Source: Ruminococcus sp. (GTDB lineage: Bacteria > Bacillota > Clostridia > Oscillospirales > Acutalibacteraceae). From it: 64,000 nt of DNA. The notes beneath the pieces are model-generated. The model saw only the letters and a list, made by a program, of their open reading frames with translations. It was not told the origin of the DNA and ran no database searches. The DNA is taken from positions 92,313 to 156,312 of the forward strand of contig SFCS01000003.1 of NCBI GenBank assembly GCA_004558485.1, read 5' to 3'. The translations under genes were made by a program, and so were the position numbers. Of the stretch, positions 24,808 through 33,248 are shown piece after piece. Positions within the stretch are counted from its first letter, which is position 1. Each line of letters opens with the position of its first letter.

Positions 24808-25710
24808 ATGAAAAGCTTGATACAGCCGCAGCCCGCAGGCAGCGGTACAGTGCAGGGATATATAGCGGCGCTTTGCGATCGCTATCGTTTTTTACAGCGC
24901 GTTCCCGTCGGCGGCAGCGCCTGCGGACGGGAGCTTTCAGCACTCATTTTGGATTGTCCCGGACCGCGCCCGACGGGGCGGGTCTTGTTCAGTGCAGCAT
25001 TTCACGGGCAGGAGTGGATCACGGCGCTCATTTTGCTGCGCTTTTTGGAGGAGCTTTGCGAAAATCTGCGCACGGGGAAAAGCATGGCGCAGGTAGAGGT
25101 GCGCCGCGCACTGATGGGGCGCACCCTGTTTTTCGTGCCGCTCGTCAATCCCGACGGCGTGGACATCGCGCTTTTCGGCAGTGCGAGCGCCGGCGTGTAT
25201 GCCGACAGCGTGCATGCGCTCGGCGGCGACATCCCCGGTAACTGGCAGGCAAACGCCCGCGGCGTGGACATTAACCACAACTTCGACGCGGGGTTCGACA
25301 CGGAAAATACCGCCATGCCGATTGCGCCCGCAGCGCGCCGCTTTCGCGGGGAGCGCCCCGAAAGCGAGCCGGAAACGGCGTCGCTTTGTGCCCTTTGCCG
25401 CCGACAGAGCTTTCGCCATGTCACGGCGCTGCACACACAGGGAGAGGAGATCTATTGGCAATACGGCACACACACGCCCGTTGCCGCCCGCATGATGGCG
25501 GAAATTCTCGCGTCCGCGTCCGGCTATGTCACGGCAAAGCCGGACGGCGCCGCCGCCTTCGGCGGGTTCAAGGATTGGTTCATCGACACCTTCCACCGTC
25601 CCGGTTTCACCATTGAGATGGGGCGCGGGGTCAACCCGCTGCCGGTCGAGCAGATGCCCGCCATCTATGAAAGGACGCGGGAAATGCTGCTTTTGGATGC
25701 GATGTTATAA
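24808..25710 (+). CDS. M14 family zinc carboxypeptidase (gamma-D-Glu-mDAP-type)
   Basis: A 300-residue peptidase without a signal peptide. Zinc ligands are in HGQEWIT (HxxE) near residue 68 and in ALHTQGEEIYW near residue 211. GVDINHNFDAGF supplies the substrate-binding Asn/Arg loop, and the catalytic Glu is in FTIEMGRG near residue 271. This fits the MpaA/YqgT group, which trims peptidoglycan-derived peptides in the cytoplasm. AGGAGTG lies seven bases before the ATG. The last six bases overlap the convergent S-component gene. Confidence 0.9.
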   Translation: MKSLIQPQPAGSGTVQGYIAALCDRYRFLQRVPVGGSACGRELSALILDCPGPRPTGRVLFSAAFHGQEWITALILLRFLEELCENLRTGKSMAQVEVRRALMGRTLFFVPLVNPDGVDIALFGSASAGVYADSVHALGGDIPGNWQANARGVDINHNFDAGFDTENTAMPIAPAARRFRGERPESEPETASLCALCRRQSFRHVTALHTQGEEIYWQYGTHTPVAARMMAEILASASGYVTAKPDGAAAFGGFKDWFIDTFHRPGFTIEMGRGVNPLPVEQMPAIYERTREMLLLDAML

Positions 25711-26295
25711 ATAGCGGTTGAGGTTTTTCTTGAGCACGGGATACAGCGCCGTCACCAGCACTGCCGCAGCCACTGTTTCCACAATGCCGTTGAGCGCCAG
25801 TGCGGTCTGCAGGATCGTTTTGAGGGTCGCGCCGAGGTTCAAAGCCCCTGTGCCGAACAGCGAGATAGCGGACAGCACGAGTGCGGTGTTGGTCAGCGTG
25901 CCGAGCACGGCGGTGACGAGCGCCGCGACTGTGCCCGCCCTTGCAGGGGACAGAAAGCGGCTAAAGAGCCCGGAAAAGCCGATGAAATACAATCCCGCAA
26001 ACAGCCCCACCAGCATACGCGGCACGACGGAAATGAGCGGATTCAGAAAGATGGCGGCATCGGCGGTGCCGTTTGCCAGCGCATAGAGCAGGCAGGTCAC
26101 GCCCCACACCGTGCCGAACAGCAGTCCGCGTTTCGGAAACAGCGCCGTGCCGAGCAGGACGGGGATGTGCAGCGTGGTGATGCTCAAAAGTCCGTAGGTG
26201 ATGTAGCCTGTGTAGGGGATGAAGGTCAGCGCGATGATGATGGCACAGAACATCGCGGTGATCGCAAGGGAAAAGGTGCTTTTTTTCGTTTTCAT
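25705..26295 (-). CDS. ECF transporter S component, possibly for pantothenate
   Basis: A 196-residue protein with about six membrane segments. Its N-terminus is KSTFSLAITAMFCAIIIAL, followed by LSITTLHIPVLLGTALFPKRG, the usual S-component start that docks on EcfT. Its position 100 bases downstream of coaX on the same strand suggests a pantothenate carrier (PanT-like). That rests on context only, since substrate residues are not readable. A GAGGAACACC ribosome site supports the ATG at 26295. Convergent 6-base overlap with the M14 gene. Confidence 0.85.
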   Translation of the reverse strand: MKTKKSTFSLAITAMFCAIIIALTFIPYTGYITYGLLSITTLHIPVLLGTALFPKRGLLFGTVWGVTCLLYALANGTADAAIFLNPLISVVPRMLVGLFAGLYFIGFSGLFSRFLSPARAGTVAALVTAVLGTLTNTALVLSAISLFGTGALNLGATLKTILQTALALNGIVETVAAAVLVTALYPVLKKNLNRYL

Positions 26296-26398
26296 GGTGT
26301 TCCTCCAACTGCCGCTCCCGTCGGGATGCGGCGTTTTTTCTATTGCAAAAAGCGTCTTTTGCGGCTGGAGCGCTTGCGCTGTTCCGCCGCCGGACACC

Positions 26399-27166
26399 TT
26401 ACTGCCGATTTTTTTCGAACAGGATGCGCAGTCCCTGCATGAGCAGATGCTCGTCATACACCACCCGATGGCGGCAGCAGGGAGCGATCTCGCGTCCCAA
26501 TCCGCCGGTGGCGATGACGGTTGCCTCGCTGCCCATTTCCGCCTCAAAACGGTCACTCATGCCGTCGATGAGCGCTGCCGTGCCGAACACCGCACCCGAC
26601 TGCATACATTCGACGGTGTTTCTGCCGATGGCGTGCGCGGGGGGTTCGAGACGGATGCGGGGCAAAAGTGAGGTCTTGGTGCTCAGCGAGTCCATGGCGG
26701 TGGAGATCCCCGCAAGGATCGCACCGCCGCAGAAGGCGCCGTTTTTGTCCAGCACCGAAACGGTGGTCGCTGTGCCGAGATCCCAGATGATGCAGGGCAG
26801 CGGGTATTTATCCAGTGCGGCGACCGCGCCGACCAACAGATCCGCGCCGAGCTGTGCGGGATCGTCAATGCGGATGTTGACGCCGCTTTTGATGCCGGGC
26901 GCGACCTGCAAGGGAGAGACGCCGGTGATGCGCCGCACCGCACCGCGCAGACGGTGATCGAGCGGGGGCACGACAGAGGACAAAACGGCGCCGTCGATCG
27001 CATGCACATCCACGCCGTGCAGCGCCAAAATGCTGCACAGGTCGATGGCATAGGAATCCTCCATCTTGTTGTGATCGGTGGCAAGGCGGGACTCCATAAT
27101 AAGCCGCTTGCCGTCGAACACGCCGACGGTGATGTTGGTGTTGCCCATATCCAAAGCCAAAAGCAT
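26399..27166 (-). CDS. coaX: Type III pantothenate kinase
   Basis: A 255-residue ASKHA-fold kinase phosphorylating pantothenate, the first step to CoA. The phosphate-1 motif is LALDMGNTNITVGVF at the N-terminus. GADLLVGAVAALDKYPLPCIIWDLGTAT (catalytic Asp and PHOSPHATE 2) and GGAILAGISTAMDSL are typical of CoaX. AAGGAGAACCGGTT precedes the ATG at 27166; the longer in-frame start at 27217 lies in the promoter. It is probably cotranscribed with the S component downstream. Confidence 0.95.
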   Translation of the reverse strand: MLLALDMGNTNITVGVFDGKRLIMESRLATDHNKMEDSYAIDLCSILALHGVDVHAIDGAVLSSVVPPLDHRLRGAVRRITGVSPLQVAPGIKSGVNIRIDDPAQLGADLLVGAVAALDKYPLPCIIWDLGTATTVSVLDKNGAFCGGAILAGISTAMDSLSTKTSLLPRIRLEPPAHAIGRNTVECMQSGAVFGTAALIDGMSDRFEAEMGSEATVIATGGLGREIAPCCRHRVVYDEHLLMQGLRILFEKNRQ

Positions 27167-27187
27167 AACCGGTTCTCCTTTGCTGTT

Positions 27188-27217
27188 AGTATATGTAGTA
27201 TATCGTAAAATTGTCAA
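27188..27217 (-). promoter_or_regulatory. Promoter of coaX
   Basis: TTGACA, 18-bp spacer, TATACT on the minus strand. The TT of its -35 box is the end of the T-run of the alpha-galactosidase terminator. Confidence 0.8.
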
Positions 27218-27248
27218 AAAAGCAAGTGAGCAGGCTCACTTGCTTTTT
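27217..27248 (-). terminator. Terminator of the alpha-galactosidase gene
   Basis: A perfect 15-bp stem AAAAAGCAAGTGAGC / GCTCACTTGCTTTTT with a 2-base loop; T6 follows on the minus strand. Confidence 0.9.
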
Positions 27249-27251
27249 CGC

Positions 27252-29438
27252 TTAGTCCACTTTTGTGATCTTAAAGACTTTATCCTCAAAATCGTTCGCG
27301 CAGGGGATCGCCATGCCCGCGTTCATCAGCACATCGCCGCCCGCACGGAATTTCACGCCGCCGTGGATCTCGTCCACATAGTAGGTGGCGTCGGGGTCAA
27401 GGCCGGTGAGCTTTATCTTGCGGTGCCAGTAGGGGATGCGCAGCTTCTGCACATAGGTCAGCAGCGCCTCGGTCTTTTCCTTGTTCACGAACATCCAGCA
27501 GCAGCTGTTCTCCGTGAACGGATCGACGATGCGATAGAAATCGCCGTCCATGACAAGCGGCTGGATGCTGTGATAGAACGCCGTCTGGTCCGCGATGGAG
27601 GCGCGCTCCTGCTCGGACAGGCTCAGCGGGTTCAGCTCATAGCCGAAAATGGCGCTCATCGCCACCGCAGCGCGCGTTCTGAACGGGGTGACGCGCCCGA
27701 CCTGATGGTTCGGGCAGGCGGACACATGCGCCGTCATCGCCTGCGGCGGATAGACAAGCGAGGTGCCGTATTGAATTTTCAAACGCTCGATCGCATCGCT
27801 GTCATCGCTCGTCCAGATCTGCGGATCATAGTAGAGCATGCCCATGTCAAAGCGTCCGCCGCCGCCCGAGCAGCCCTCAAACAGCACATCGGGGAAGGTC
27901 TCGGTCAGATGCCCCAGGAGCTTGTAGAGATTGAGCACATAGCGGTGGAAAATCTCCGGCTGCCGATCGGCGGGGAGATTGGCGGAATAGGCGTCGGTGA
28001 AGTGACGGTTCATGTCCCACTTGACATAGGAGATGCGATAGGTGCTGAGAATGTCGCCGATGACCTTTTCGAGATATTGCTCCACATCGTCGCGGGACAG
28101 GTCGAGGATGAGCTGGTGTCTGCCGCGGCAATACGGTCTGCCCTCCAGACGCATGCACCAATCGGGATGCGCACGATAGAGGTCGCTGTCCTCGGAGATC
28201 ATTTCCGGCTCAAACCAGATGCCGAAGGTCATGCCCTGCGCCTCGCACTTTTCGATGAGCGGGGTGAGGCCGTGCGGCAGCTTGTTTTTGTCCACAAACC
28301 AGTCGCCGAGAGAGGAGCGGTCGTTGTCTCGGTGACCGAACCAGCCGTCGTCGAGAACGAAGGTGTCGATGCCGAGTCCGTTGCAGCTTCCAATCAGTTC
28401 GAGGAGCTTTTCCTCGTTGAAGTTAAAGTAGGTCGCCTCCCAGTTGTTGATGACAACGGGACGGGGGGCGTTGCGGAATTTGGTGTGTCCGAGGTGATAT
28501 TTGATCGCGTTGTGGAAATTCTGCGACATGGTGTTCAGTCCCGTCGCGGAATAGGTCAGCACCGCCTCGGGCGTCACAAAGCTGTCACCGTTTTCGAGCT
28601 TCCAGCGGAAATCGGCGGGGTGAATACCGATCTGCAAGCGGATGGCGTCCTGATAGTTGACATCCGCCTGGGCGATGAAGTTGCCGCTGTAAATGAGGGC
28701 GGCGGCATAGACCTCGCCCGCCGTCTCGGTCGTTTCGGGGGCGGCAAGGGCGATGAAGGGATTGTGGAAATGGCTCGATGTGCCGCGACGGCTGCCCACC
28801 GACTGTGTGCCGTGCCGCAGCGGCTCGCGGCAGATCTGCCGCTCATAGCAATGTCCGCCGTAAAGCGAGATCATGTCATACTTGCCCTCGCACAGATCAA
28901 GACTGGCAGAAAGGGCGCGGGTGATGTACAGGGGCTTTCCGGTCTCGTTCACGATGCGGGAATTGCGCACGATGATGTCGATGTCCGCAAACACCACATA
29001 CCGCAAAACGACGACAAGACCCGTGAAGGCGTCTTTGAGCGTCACCTCCAGCGTTTCGTCGCCGCCGGAAAGGCCGGGGAGACCGTCGGGCTCTTTGTTG
29101 CCCTTTTCGATCGTGTGACTCTGATAGACAAGATCCAAAAGGCGGCTGCCGTTCTCAAATTCCACGCCGATCGCCGGCTCACGGAAATCGCCGCCGCCGT
29201 AGGACGGGTATTCGGTGGGGATGACATCCAGCGCGTGTCTGCCGTCGGGCGCACCGTCATAGTTCGGGGTGAAGCCGGAGGCACCCGGCTGCCAAAGCTG
29301 AGAAAGATCGGCGTTTTTCACCTTTTTGCCATAGTAATGGCTGAAAAGATAGCCGTGGTCGAAAACGCCGAACGACAGGGTGGTGTTGGCGGTCTGCAGC
29401 GTAAACAGTCGTTTTTCCGCGTCATATGTAATGGGCAA
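27252..29438 (-). CDS. Alpha-galactosidase, GH36
   Basis: A 728-residue cytoplasmic glycosidase releasing alpha-1,6-linked galactose from raffinose, stachyose or melibiose. The layout is an N-terminal beta-sandwich (to about 320), a TIM barrel and a C-terminal beta domain. NNWEATYFNFNEEKL opens the barrel. The nucleophile Asp is in YVKWDMNRH (about residue 475), the acid/base Asp in WTSDDSDA (about 545), and EGCSGGGGRFDMGM is the family signature. The TTG at 29438 is chosen because AAAGGAGTG lies six bases upstream; an ATG at 29462 precedes the ribosome site. No sugar transporter is next to it. Confidence 0.93.
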   Translation of the reverse strand: MPITYDAEKRLFTLQTANTTLSFGVFDHGYLFSHYYGKKVKNADLSQLWQPGASGFTPNYDGAPDGRHALDVIPTEYPSYGGGDFREPAIGVEFENGSRLLDLVYQSHTIEKGNKEPDGLPGLSGGDETLEVTLKDAFTGLVVVLRYVVFADIDIIVRNSRIVNETGKPLYITRALSASLDLCEGKYDMISLYGGHCYERQICREPLRHGTQSVGSRRGTSSHFHNPFIALAAPETTETAGEVYAAALIYSGNFIAQADVNYQDAIRLQIGIHPADFRWKLENGDSFVTPEAVLTYSATGLNTMSQNFHNAIKYHLGHTKFRNAPRPVVINNWEATYFNFNEEKLLELIGSCNGLGIDTFVLDDGWFGHRDNDRSSLGDWFVDKNKLPHGLTPLIEKCEAQGMTFGIWFEPEMISEDSDLYRAHPDWCMRLEGRPYCRGRHQLILDLSRDDVEQYLEKVIGDILSTYRISYVKWDMNRHFTDAYSANLPADRQPEIFHRYVLNLYKLLGHLTETFPDVLFEGCSGGGGRFDMGMLYYDPQIWTSDDSDAIERLKIQYGTSLVYPPQAMTAHVSACPNHQVGRVTPFRTRAAVAMSAIFGYELNPLSLSEQERASIADQTAFYHSIQPLVMDGDFYRIVDPFTENSCCWMFVNKEKTEALLTYVQKLRIPYWHRKIKLTGLDPDATYYVDEIHGGVKFRAGGDVLMNAGMAIPCANDFEDKVFKITKVD

Positions 29439-29477
29439 GCAAAACACTCCTTTTTTCGGCAATGCCGATTTTATTTC

Positions 29478-29506
29478 AGTATACTGAATAACCTTGCAAA
29501 TGTCTA
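29478..29506 (-). promoter_or_regulatory. Promoter with overlapping palindrome for the alpha-galactosidase
   Basis: TAGACA, 17-bp spacer, TATACT on the minus strand. The -10 is centred in the perfect 14-bp palindrome TTCAGTATACTGAA, a plausible repressor operator. Confidence 0.6.
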
Positions 29507-29551
29507 TACGCTGTCGTCAAAAGAGACATTTTTCCGTATGATGCAACATTT

Positions 29552-31339
29552 TTACCTGTCGGGCGGCATAACGACCAATGCCTGCCGCCCCAGCTCCTCA
29601 TAGCGTTGCTCCGAAATGCTGCGGGAATACTTGACATGTGCGCCGCGGTAGGGGTCGGAGAAATAGTAGTGGGTGTCGCTGTAGCCGATAAGCACCATGC
29701 AGTGCTCGTTGGCGGGGAAATAATAGGTCGAGCCGTCCTCCAGTGTCCAGGAGGCGGATTTATAGGTCGCAAGCATGCCGATGCTCACCCACACGACACA
29801 GGGAATGCCCTTGTCGATATAGTCTTTGCACAGCATCGGCAGAGTGTAGCCGGTTTTGTTTTCTACGGTCAGACGGCTGCCGACGATCTTTTTCACGGCG
29901 TTCTCGATGACCGGCGCCATGCAGCCGTAGGAGGCGGTGGAGCGCGGCGAGCCGACAAACACCTTGTAGGGGTCGGGGCCAAAGCGCTTGCCGTTCTCAT
30001 TGTAAAAATGGCTGCTCTTGTCGAGATACTTGTCCACAAAATCGGCGACCGAAATGTCCACGCCCGCATATTGCAGCGCGATGACCGCACTGACGCTCTC
30101 ACAGCCGGTGGGAAAGGTCGGGCGCTGTGCGATGATCGGCACATCCGACAGCACTTTTTGCCCGCCGAGCTGCACGGGGACGGTCGTGTGCACGGTGGTC
30201 GGTGCGCGCGTGCCGGTCGAGCGGCTCACCGTTGTTGCGGGCGCTGCGGTGGTCGTTTTCACTGTCGTGGTCGTTGCTTTTGTGGTAGTGGTCGTTGCGG
30301 CGGAGACGAGCGTTCCCTCCGGCTGCAGGAGGAAGATCTCCGGCGTTTCGCCGTAGTTCTCCGCGACGGCAAGCGCGACAGCGCCGCTGTCGGTCATTGC
30401 GGCGGCAAGCACCTTGTTTTGGAAGGTGTAGGAGAAATGCGTGCCGCTGCAGTCATAGGCGGTGACGACCGTGCTCCCGTCCTCCGAAACGGTGACAAGG
30501 CGTTTTTCGGAAAATGCCGCAAGGCTTTCCTCGCTGCTCTGCAGCCGCGCAGTGCCGCATTTTTTGCCGTCGATGGTGTAGACCGTACAGGTCTCGCCGC
30601 TTCGGGTGACATAGGCATCCGGCGTCAGCGCGCACACCGTGTCGGGCAGCACGGTCTCCTTGCAGTCCCCCGCTGCGGCATCGACGGTGAGCAGCGTTTT
30701 GCTTCCCTTGAGGAGATAGAAACGGCTGCCCCGCGTGCCGCAAAGGCTCGGTTTGCTGTCAAAGGGGAGGGAATACACGATGGCGTCGGTCTTTATATCG
30801 CTGACGCAGACGGTGGCGGCGTCAAGGTCGTTATAAAGCAGATAGCTTTCGTCCTCGCTGATGATGAGCTCGCCGAGCGGCGCGTCGGTGGGCGCTTTGA
30901 CGGTCTTGCGCAGGGTCGCGTCGTCGGCATAGAGCTCGATCGCTCTGTCGGAGAGCCGTCCGACGAAAAAGCCGTTTGCAGTCAGTCCCGTCGTGAAATC
31001 GTCGGTGCCGCAGGCAGTGCGGGAGAGATTTCTGCCGTCGGAGACGGCATGAATAGCGGTGAAAAGGGTGTAGGTGTCCAGTCCCGGCTGAATATAATCC
31101 ACCTTCAAAATGTCGCCGCGGGAGGTGAGCACCGCCGTGTCCGCCTGCAAATTGCCGCTGTCGGCAATTTCGGTGAGCACCGTTTCACCGTTGGCATTCG
31201 GATCTTGCGGAAACAGCCGTCGCCGGATCGCGTCGCGATAGTGGCAGGCAAAGCCGCCAAACAGCAACAGCAGCACAATAAGCAGAATGAAGCCACGGCG
31301 CAGATGCAGGCGTTTGCGCTTTTTCTTGTGCTTTGCCAT
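29552..31339 (-). CDS. Membrane-anchored C39-like cysteine peptidase with Thr-rich linker
   Basis: A 595-residue protein with a very basic N-terminus (KHKKKRKRLHLRR) and one membrane segment (residues 17-32), N-in/C-out. Residues 50-345 form a beta-rich region with propeller-like repeats. Residues 346-390 are a Thr/Ala/Val linker. Residues 395-590 are a peptidase C39-like domain with VPIIAQRPTFPTGCESVSA (catalytic Cys near 412), NEHCMVLIGY (His near 545) and a following YFSDPYRG Asp. The domain is common in secreted Firmicutes proteins of unknown substrate. GGAGGTG precedes the ATG at 31339. It is divergent from queH. Confidence 0.88.
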   Translation of the reverse strand: MAKHKKKRKRLHLRRGFILLIVLLLLFGGFACHYRDAIRRRLFPQDPNANGETVLTEIADSGNLQADTAVLTSRGDILKVDYIQPGLDTYTLFTAIHAVSDGRNLSRTACGTDDFTTGLTANGFFVGRLSDRAIELYADDATLRKTVKAPTDAPLGELIISEDESYLLYNDLDAATVCVSDIKTDAIVYSLPFDSKPSLCGTRGSRFYLLKGSKTLLTVDAAAGDCKETVLPDTVCALTPDAYVTRSGETCTVYTIDGKKCGTARLQSSEESLAAFSEKRLVTVSEDGSTVVTAYDCSGTHFSYTFQNKVLAAAMTDSGAVALAVAENYGETPEIFLLQPEGTLVSAATTTTTKATTTTVKTTTAAPATTVSRSTGTRAPTTVHTTVPVQLGGQKVLSDVPIIAQRPTFPTGCESVSAVIALQYAGVDISVADFVDKYLDKSSHFYNENGKRFGPDPYKVFVGSPRSTASYGCMAPVIENAVKKIVGSRLTVENKTGYTLPMLCKDYIDKGIPCVVWVSIGMLATYKSASWTLEDGSTYYFPANEHCMVLIGYSDTHYYFSDPYRGAHVKYSRSISEQRYEELGRQALVVMPPDR

Positions 31340-31378
31340 CGGCGACACCTCCTGTTTATTTATTATGGTAATATGTAC

Positions 31379-31407
31379 ATTATAGCTGCTGGCAGTTGAG
31401 CCGTCAA
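31379..31407 (-). promoter_or_regulatory. Promoter of the C39-like peptidase gene
   Basis: TTGACG, 17-bp spacer, TATAAT on the minus strand. Confidence 0.75.
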
Positions 31408-31418
31408 GGTTTTTGCGC

Positions 31419-31447
31419 TTGCAAGACGGGAGGTTCTGTGGTATCGT
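31419..31447 (+). promoter_or_regulatory. Promoter of queH
   Basis: TTGCAA, 17-bp spacer, TATCGT, 22 bases before the start. Confidence 0.5.
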
Positions 31448-31469
31448 AGAGGGGAAAAGGAGTGCCGAC

Positions 31470-32078
31470 ATGGAAAAGATCAATTATCAACGAGAGACCG
31501 ACCGCATCCTAGCGGCGCTCACGGAAAAAGGACAGCGGGAACGCCTGCTTTTGCATGCCTGCTGCGGGCCGTGCGCGTCGTATGTGCTGGAATATCTGAG
31601 CGCGTATTTTGACATCACGGTGTTTTTCTGTAACCCGAACATCACCGACCGCGCGGAATATGAAAAGCGCCTTGCGACACTGCGCCGGCTTTGCGCCGCC
31701 GCGCCGTTTTGCCGCGGGGTGGAAATTGTGGACGATACGCTGACGGCGGAGGATTTTTTTGCGGCGGCAAAGGGACTGGAAGCCGAGCCGGAGGGCGGCG
31801 CGCGCTGCACGAAATGCTTTTTGCAGCGCATCGAGCGCACCGCCGTTTTTGCGAAGGAAAACGGGTTTGACCGTTTTGCGACGACGCTGACCGTCAGTCC
31901 GCACAAAAACGCCGAGCTCATCAACCGCATCGGCATCGCCGCGGCGGAGAAATGCGGCGTCGCCTATCTCCCGTCCGACTTCAAAAAGCGCGGCGGCTAT
32001 CAGCGCTCCATCGTCCTGTCCCGCGAGTATGATCTCTATCGCCAGCACTTCTGCGGTTGTGTATATTCTATGGCGTAA
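31470..32078 (+). CDS. queH: Epoxyqueuosine reductase QueH
   Basis: A 202-residue DUF208 enzyme that reduces epoxyqueuosine to queuosine in tRNA without cobalamin. The conserved cysteines are all visible: LLHACCGPCASY near residue 27, RCTKCFLQR near 112, and CGCVYS at the C-terminus. These hold the iron-sulfur and metal centre. TTLTVSPHKNAELINRIG and SDFKKRGGYQRSI are also typical. AAAAGGAG supports the ATG at 31470. No other queuosine gene is in the window. Confidence 0.95.
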   Translation: MEKINYQRETDRILAALTEKGQRERLLLHACCGPCASYVLEYLSAYFDITVFFCNPNITDRAEYEKRLATLRRLCAAAPFCRGVEIVDDTLTAEDFFAAAKGLEAEPEGGARCTKCFLQRIERTAVFAKENGFDRFATTLTVSPHKNAELINRIGIAAAEKCGVAYLPSDFKKRGGYQRSIVLSREYDLYRQHFCGCVYSMA

Positions 32079-32081
32079 CGC

Positions 32082-32110
32082 TTGTCATTTTATGTCGGAG
32101 ATGATATACT
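32082..32110 (+). promoter_or_regulatory. Promoter of the envelope-lipid operon
   Basis: TTGTCA, 17-bp spacer, TATACT. Confidence 0.75.
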
Positions 32111-32132
32111 GTGCATGAAATGAGGTGAGGAT

Positions 32133-33248
32133 GTGAAAATTCTGGTTCTCAGCTGCGGGACGGGGCAGGGGCACAACAGCGCCGCTGCTGCCGTCAGGGA
32201 AGCGTTTCTGCGGCACGGGCACGACTGTGTGATTGCCGACCCGCTGCAATTCGGCAGAAAGCACACCGCAGGGGTGGTGGCGGCGACCTATAACGGCATC
32301 ATCAAAAACGCGCCGGGGGCGTTCGGCGCGATCTATAAGGCGGGCGATCTGTACAGCGCGACGGGGCTGACCTCGCCTGTGTATTTTGCCAACACGCTGT
32401 ATGCGGAGCATCTGCGCGGCTATATCGAGGAAAACGGGTTTTCCGCAGTTGTGTGCACGCACCTTTTCGCCATGGAGGCACTCACGGCGCTGAAAAAACG
32501 CCACGCCGATTTTGCGGTGCCCTGCTATGGGGTGCTGACCGACTACACCTGCATCCCGTTTTTGGCAGAAACGCACCTTACGGGGTATTTCATCCCGAGC
32601 GAGGAGCTGCAGGCGGAGCTTGCGGCGCGGGGCATGGAGAAGGAGCGGCTTTTCGGCACGGGCATCCCCGTGGCGCACCGCTTTGAAGAACCGTTGGAAA
32701 AGGCGGCGGCAAGAGAAATGCTGTCGCTGCCGCAGGATGTGCCGACGGTGCTTGTCATGAGCGGCGGCGTCGGCTGCGGGCATCTTGACGCGCTGTGCCG
32801 CGCGCTGTCGGAGCGGGCGACGGGGGCGTTTATTGCCTGTGTTTTGACCGGCAGAAACGAAAAGCTGAAGGCGGAGATCGACGCGGCGTTCTGCGATAAC
32901 GACAGTGTGCGCACCGTGGCGTTCACCGACAAGGCGAATGTATATATGCGGGCGGCGGATGTGATGATCACAAAGCCCGGCGGACTGACGAGCACCGAGG
33001 CGGCGGTCGCCAATGTGCCGCTCGTGCATCTGTTGGCGTTTTCCGGCTGTGAGACCAAAAACGCGGCATTTTTTTCCGCGCACGGCATGGCGGAGAAGGT
33101 GGACGATGTAGAAACGGCAGCGGACAAGGCGTGGGCGCTTATTGAGGACAAAGACAGCGCCGCCGACATGTGCGCCCGTCAGCGGCAGTTTATTCCCGCG
33201 GGCGCGGCGGATCGCATCGTCGCTTTGGTGACGGAGGCGGGCGCATGA
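32133..33248 (+). CDS. MGDG-synthase/UgtP-like glycosyltransferase (GT28 fold)
   Basis: A 371-residue GT-B glycosyltransferase resembling UgtP and monogalactosyldiacylglycerol synthases, which add sugars from UDP-donors to diacylglycerol. The N-terminal loop is LSCGTGQGHNSAAAAV, the second half has VLVMSGGVGCGHLDAL, and the donor site is VMITKPGGLTSTEAA. GTG start at 32133 preceded by GAGGTGAGG. The next gene overlaps by four bases. With plsY following, a role in membrane glycolipid synthesis is likely. Confidence 0.88.
   Translation: MKILVLSCGTGQGHNSAAAAVREAFLRHGHDCVIADPLQFGRKHTAGVVAATYNGIIKNAPGAFGAIYKAGDLYSATGLTSPVYFANTLYAEHLRGYIEENGFSAVVCTHLFAMEALTALKKRHADFAVPCYGVLTDYTCIPFLAETHLTGYFIPSEELQAELAARGMEKERLFGTGIPVAHRFEEPLEKAAAREMLSLPQDVPTVLVMSGGVGCGHLDALCRALSERATGAFIACVLTGRNEKLKAEIDAAFCDNDSVRTVAFTDKANVYMRAADVMITKPGGLTSTEAAVANVPLVHLLAFSGCETKNAAFFSAHGMAEKVDDVETAADKAWALIEDKDSAADMCARQRQFIPAGAADRIVALVTEAGA

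Noticed and set aside
24736..24808. Promoters between the divergent Nudix and M14 genes
   Set aside because: Only weak pairs (such as TTTCCT with TATAGG at 18 bp) were found, not good enough to list.
27078..29603. 841-codon plus-strand frame over the alpha-galactosidase and coaX start
   Set aside because: It is a shadow of GH36, whose catalytic motifs are intact on the minus strand; the antisense product resembles nothing.
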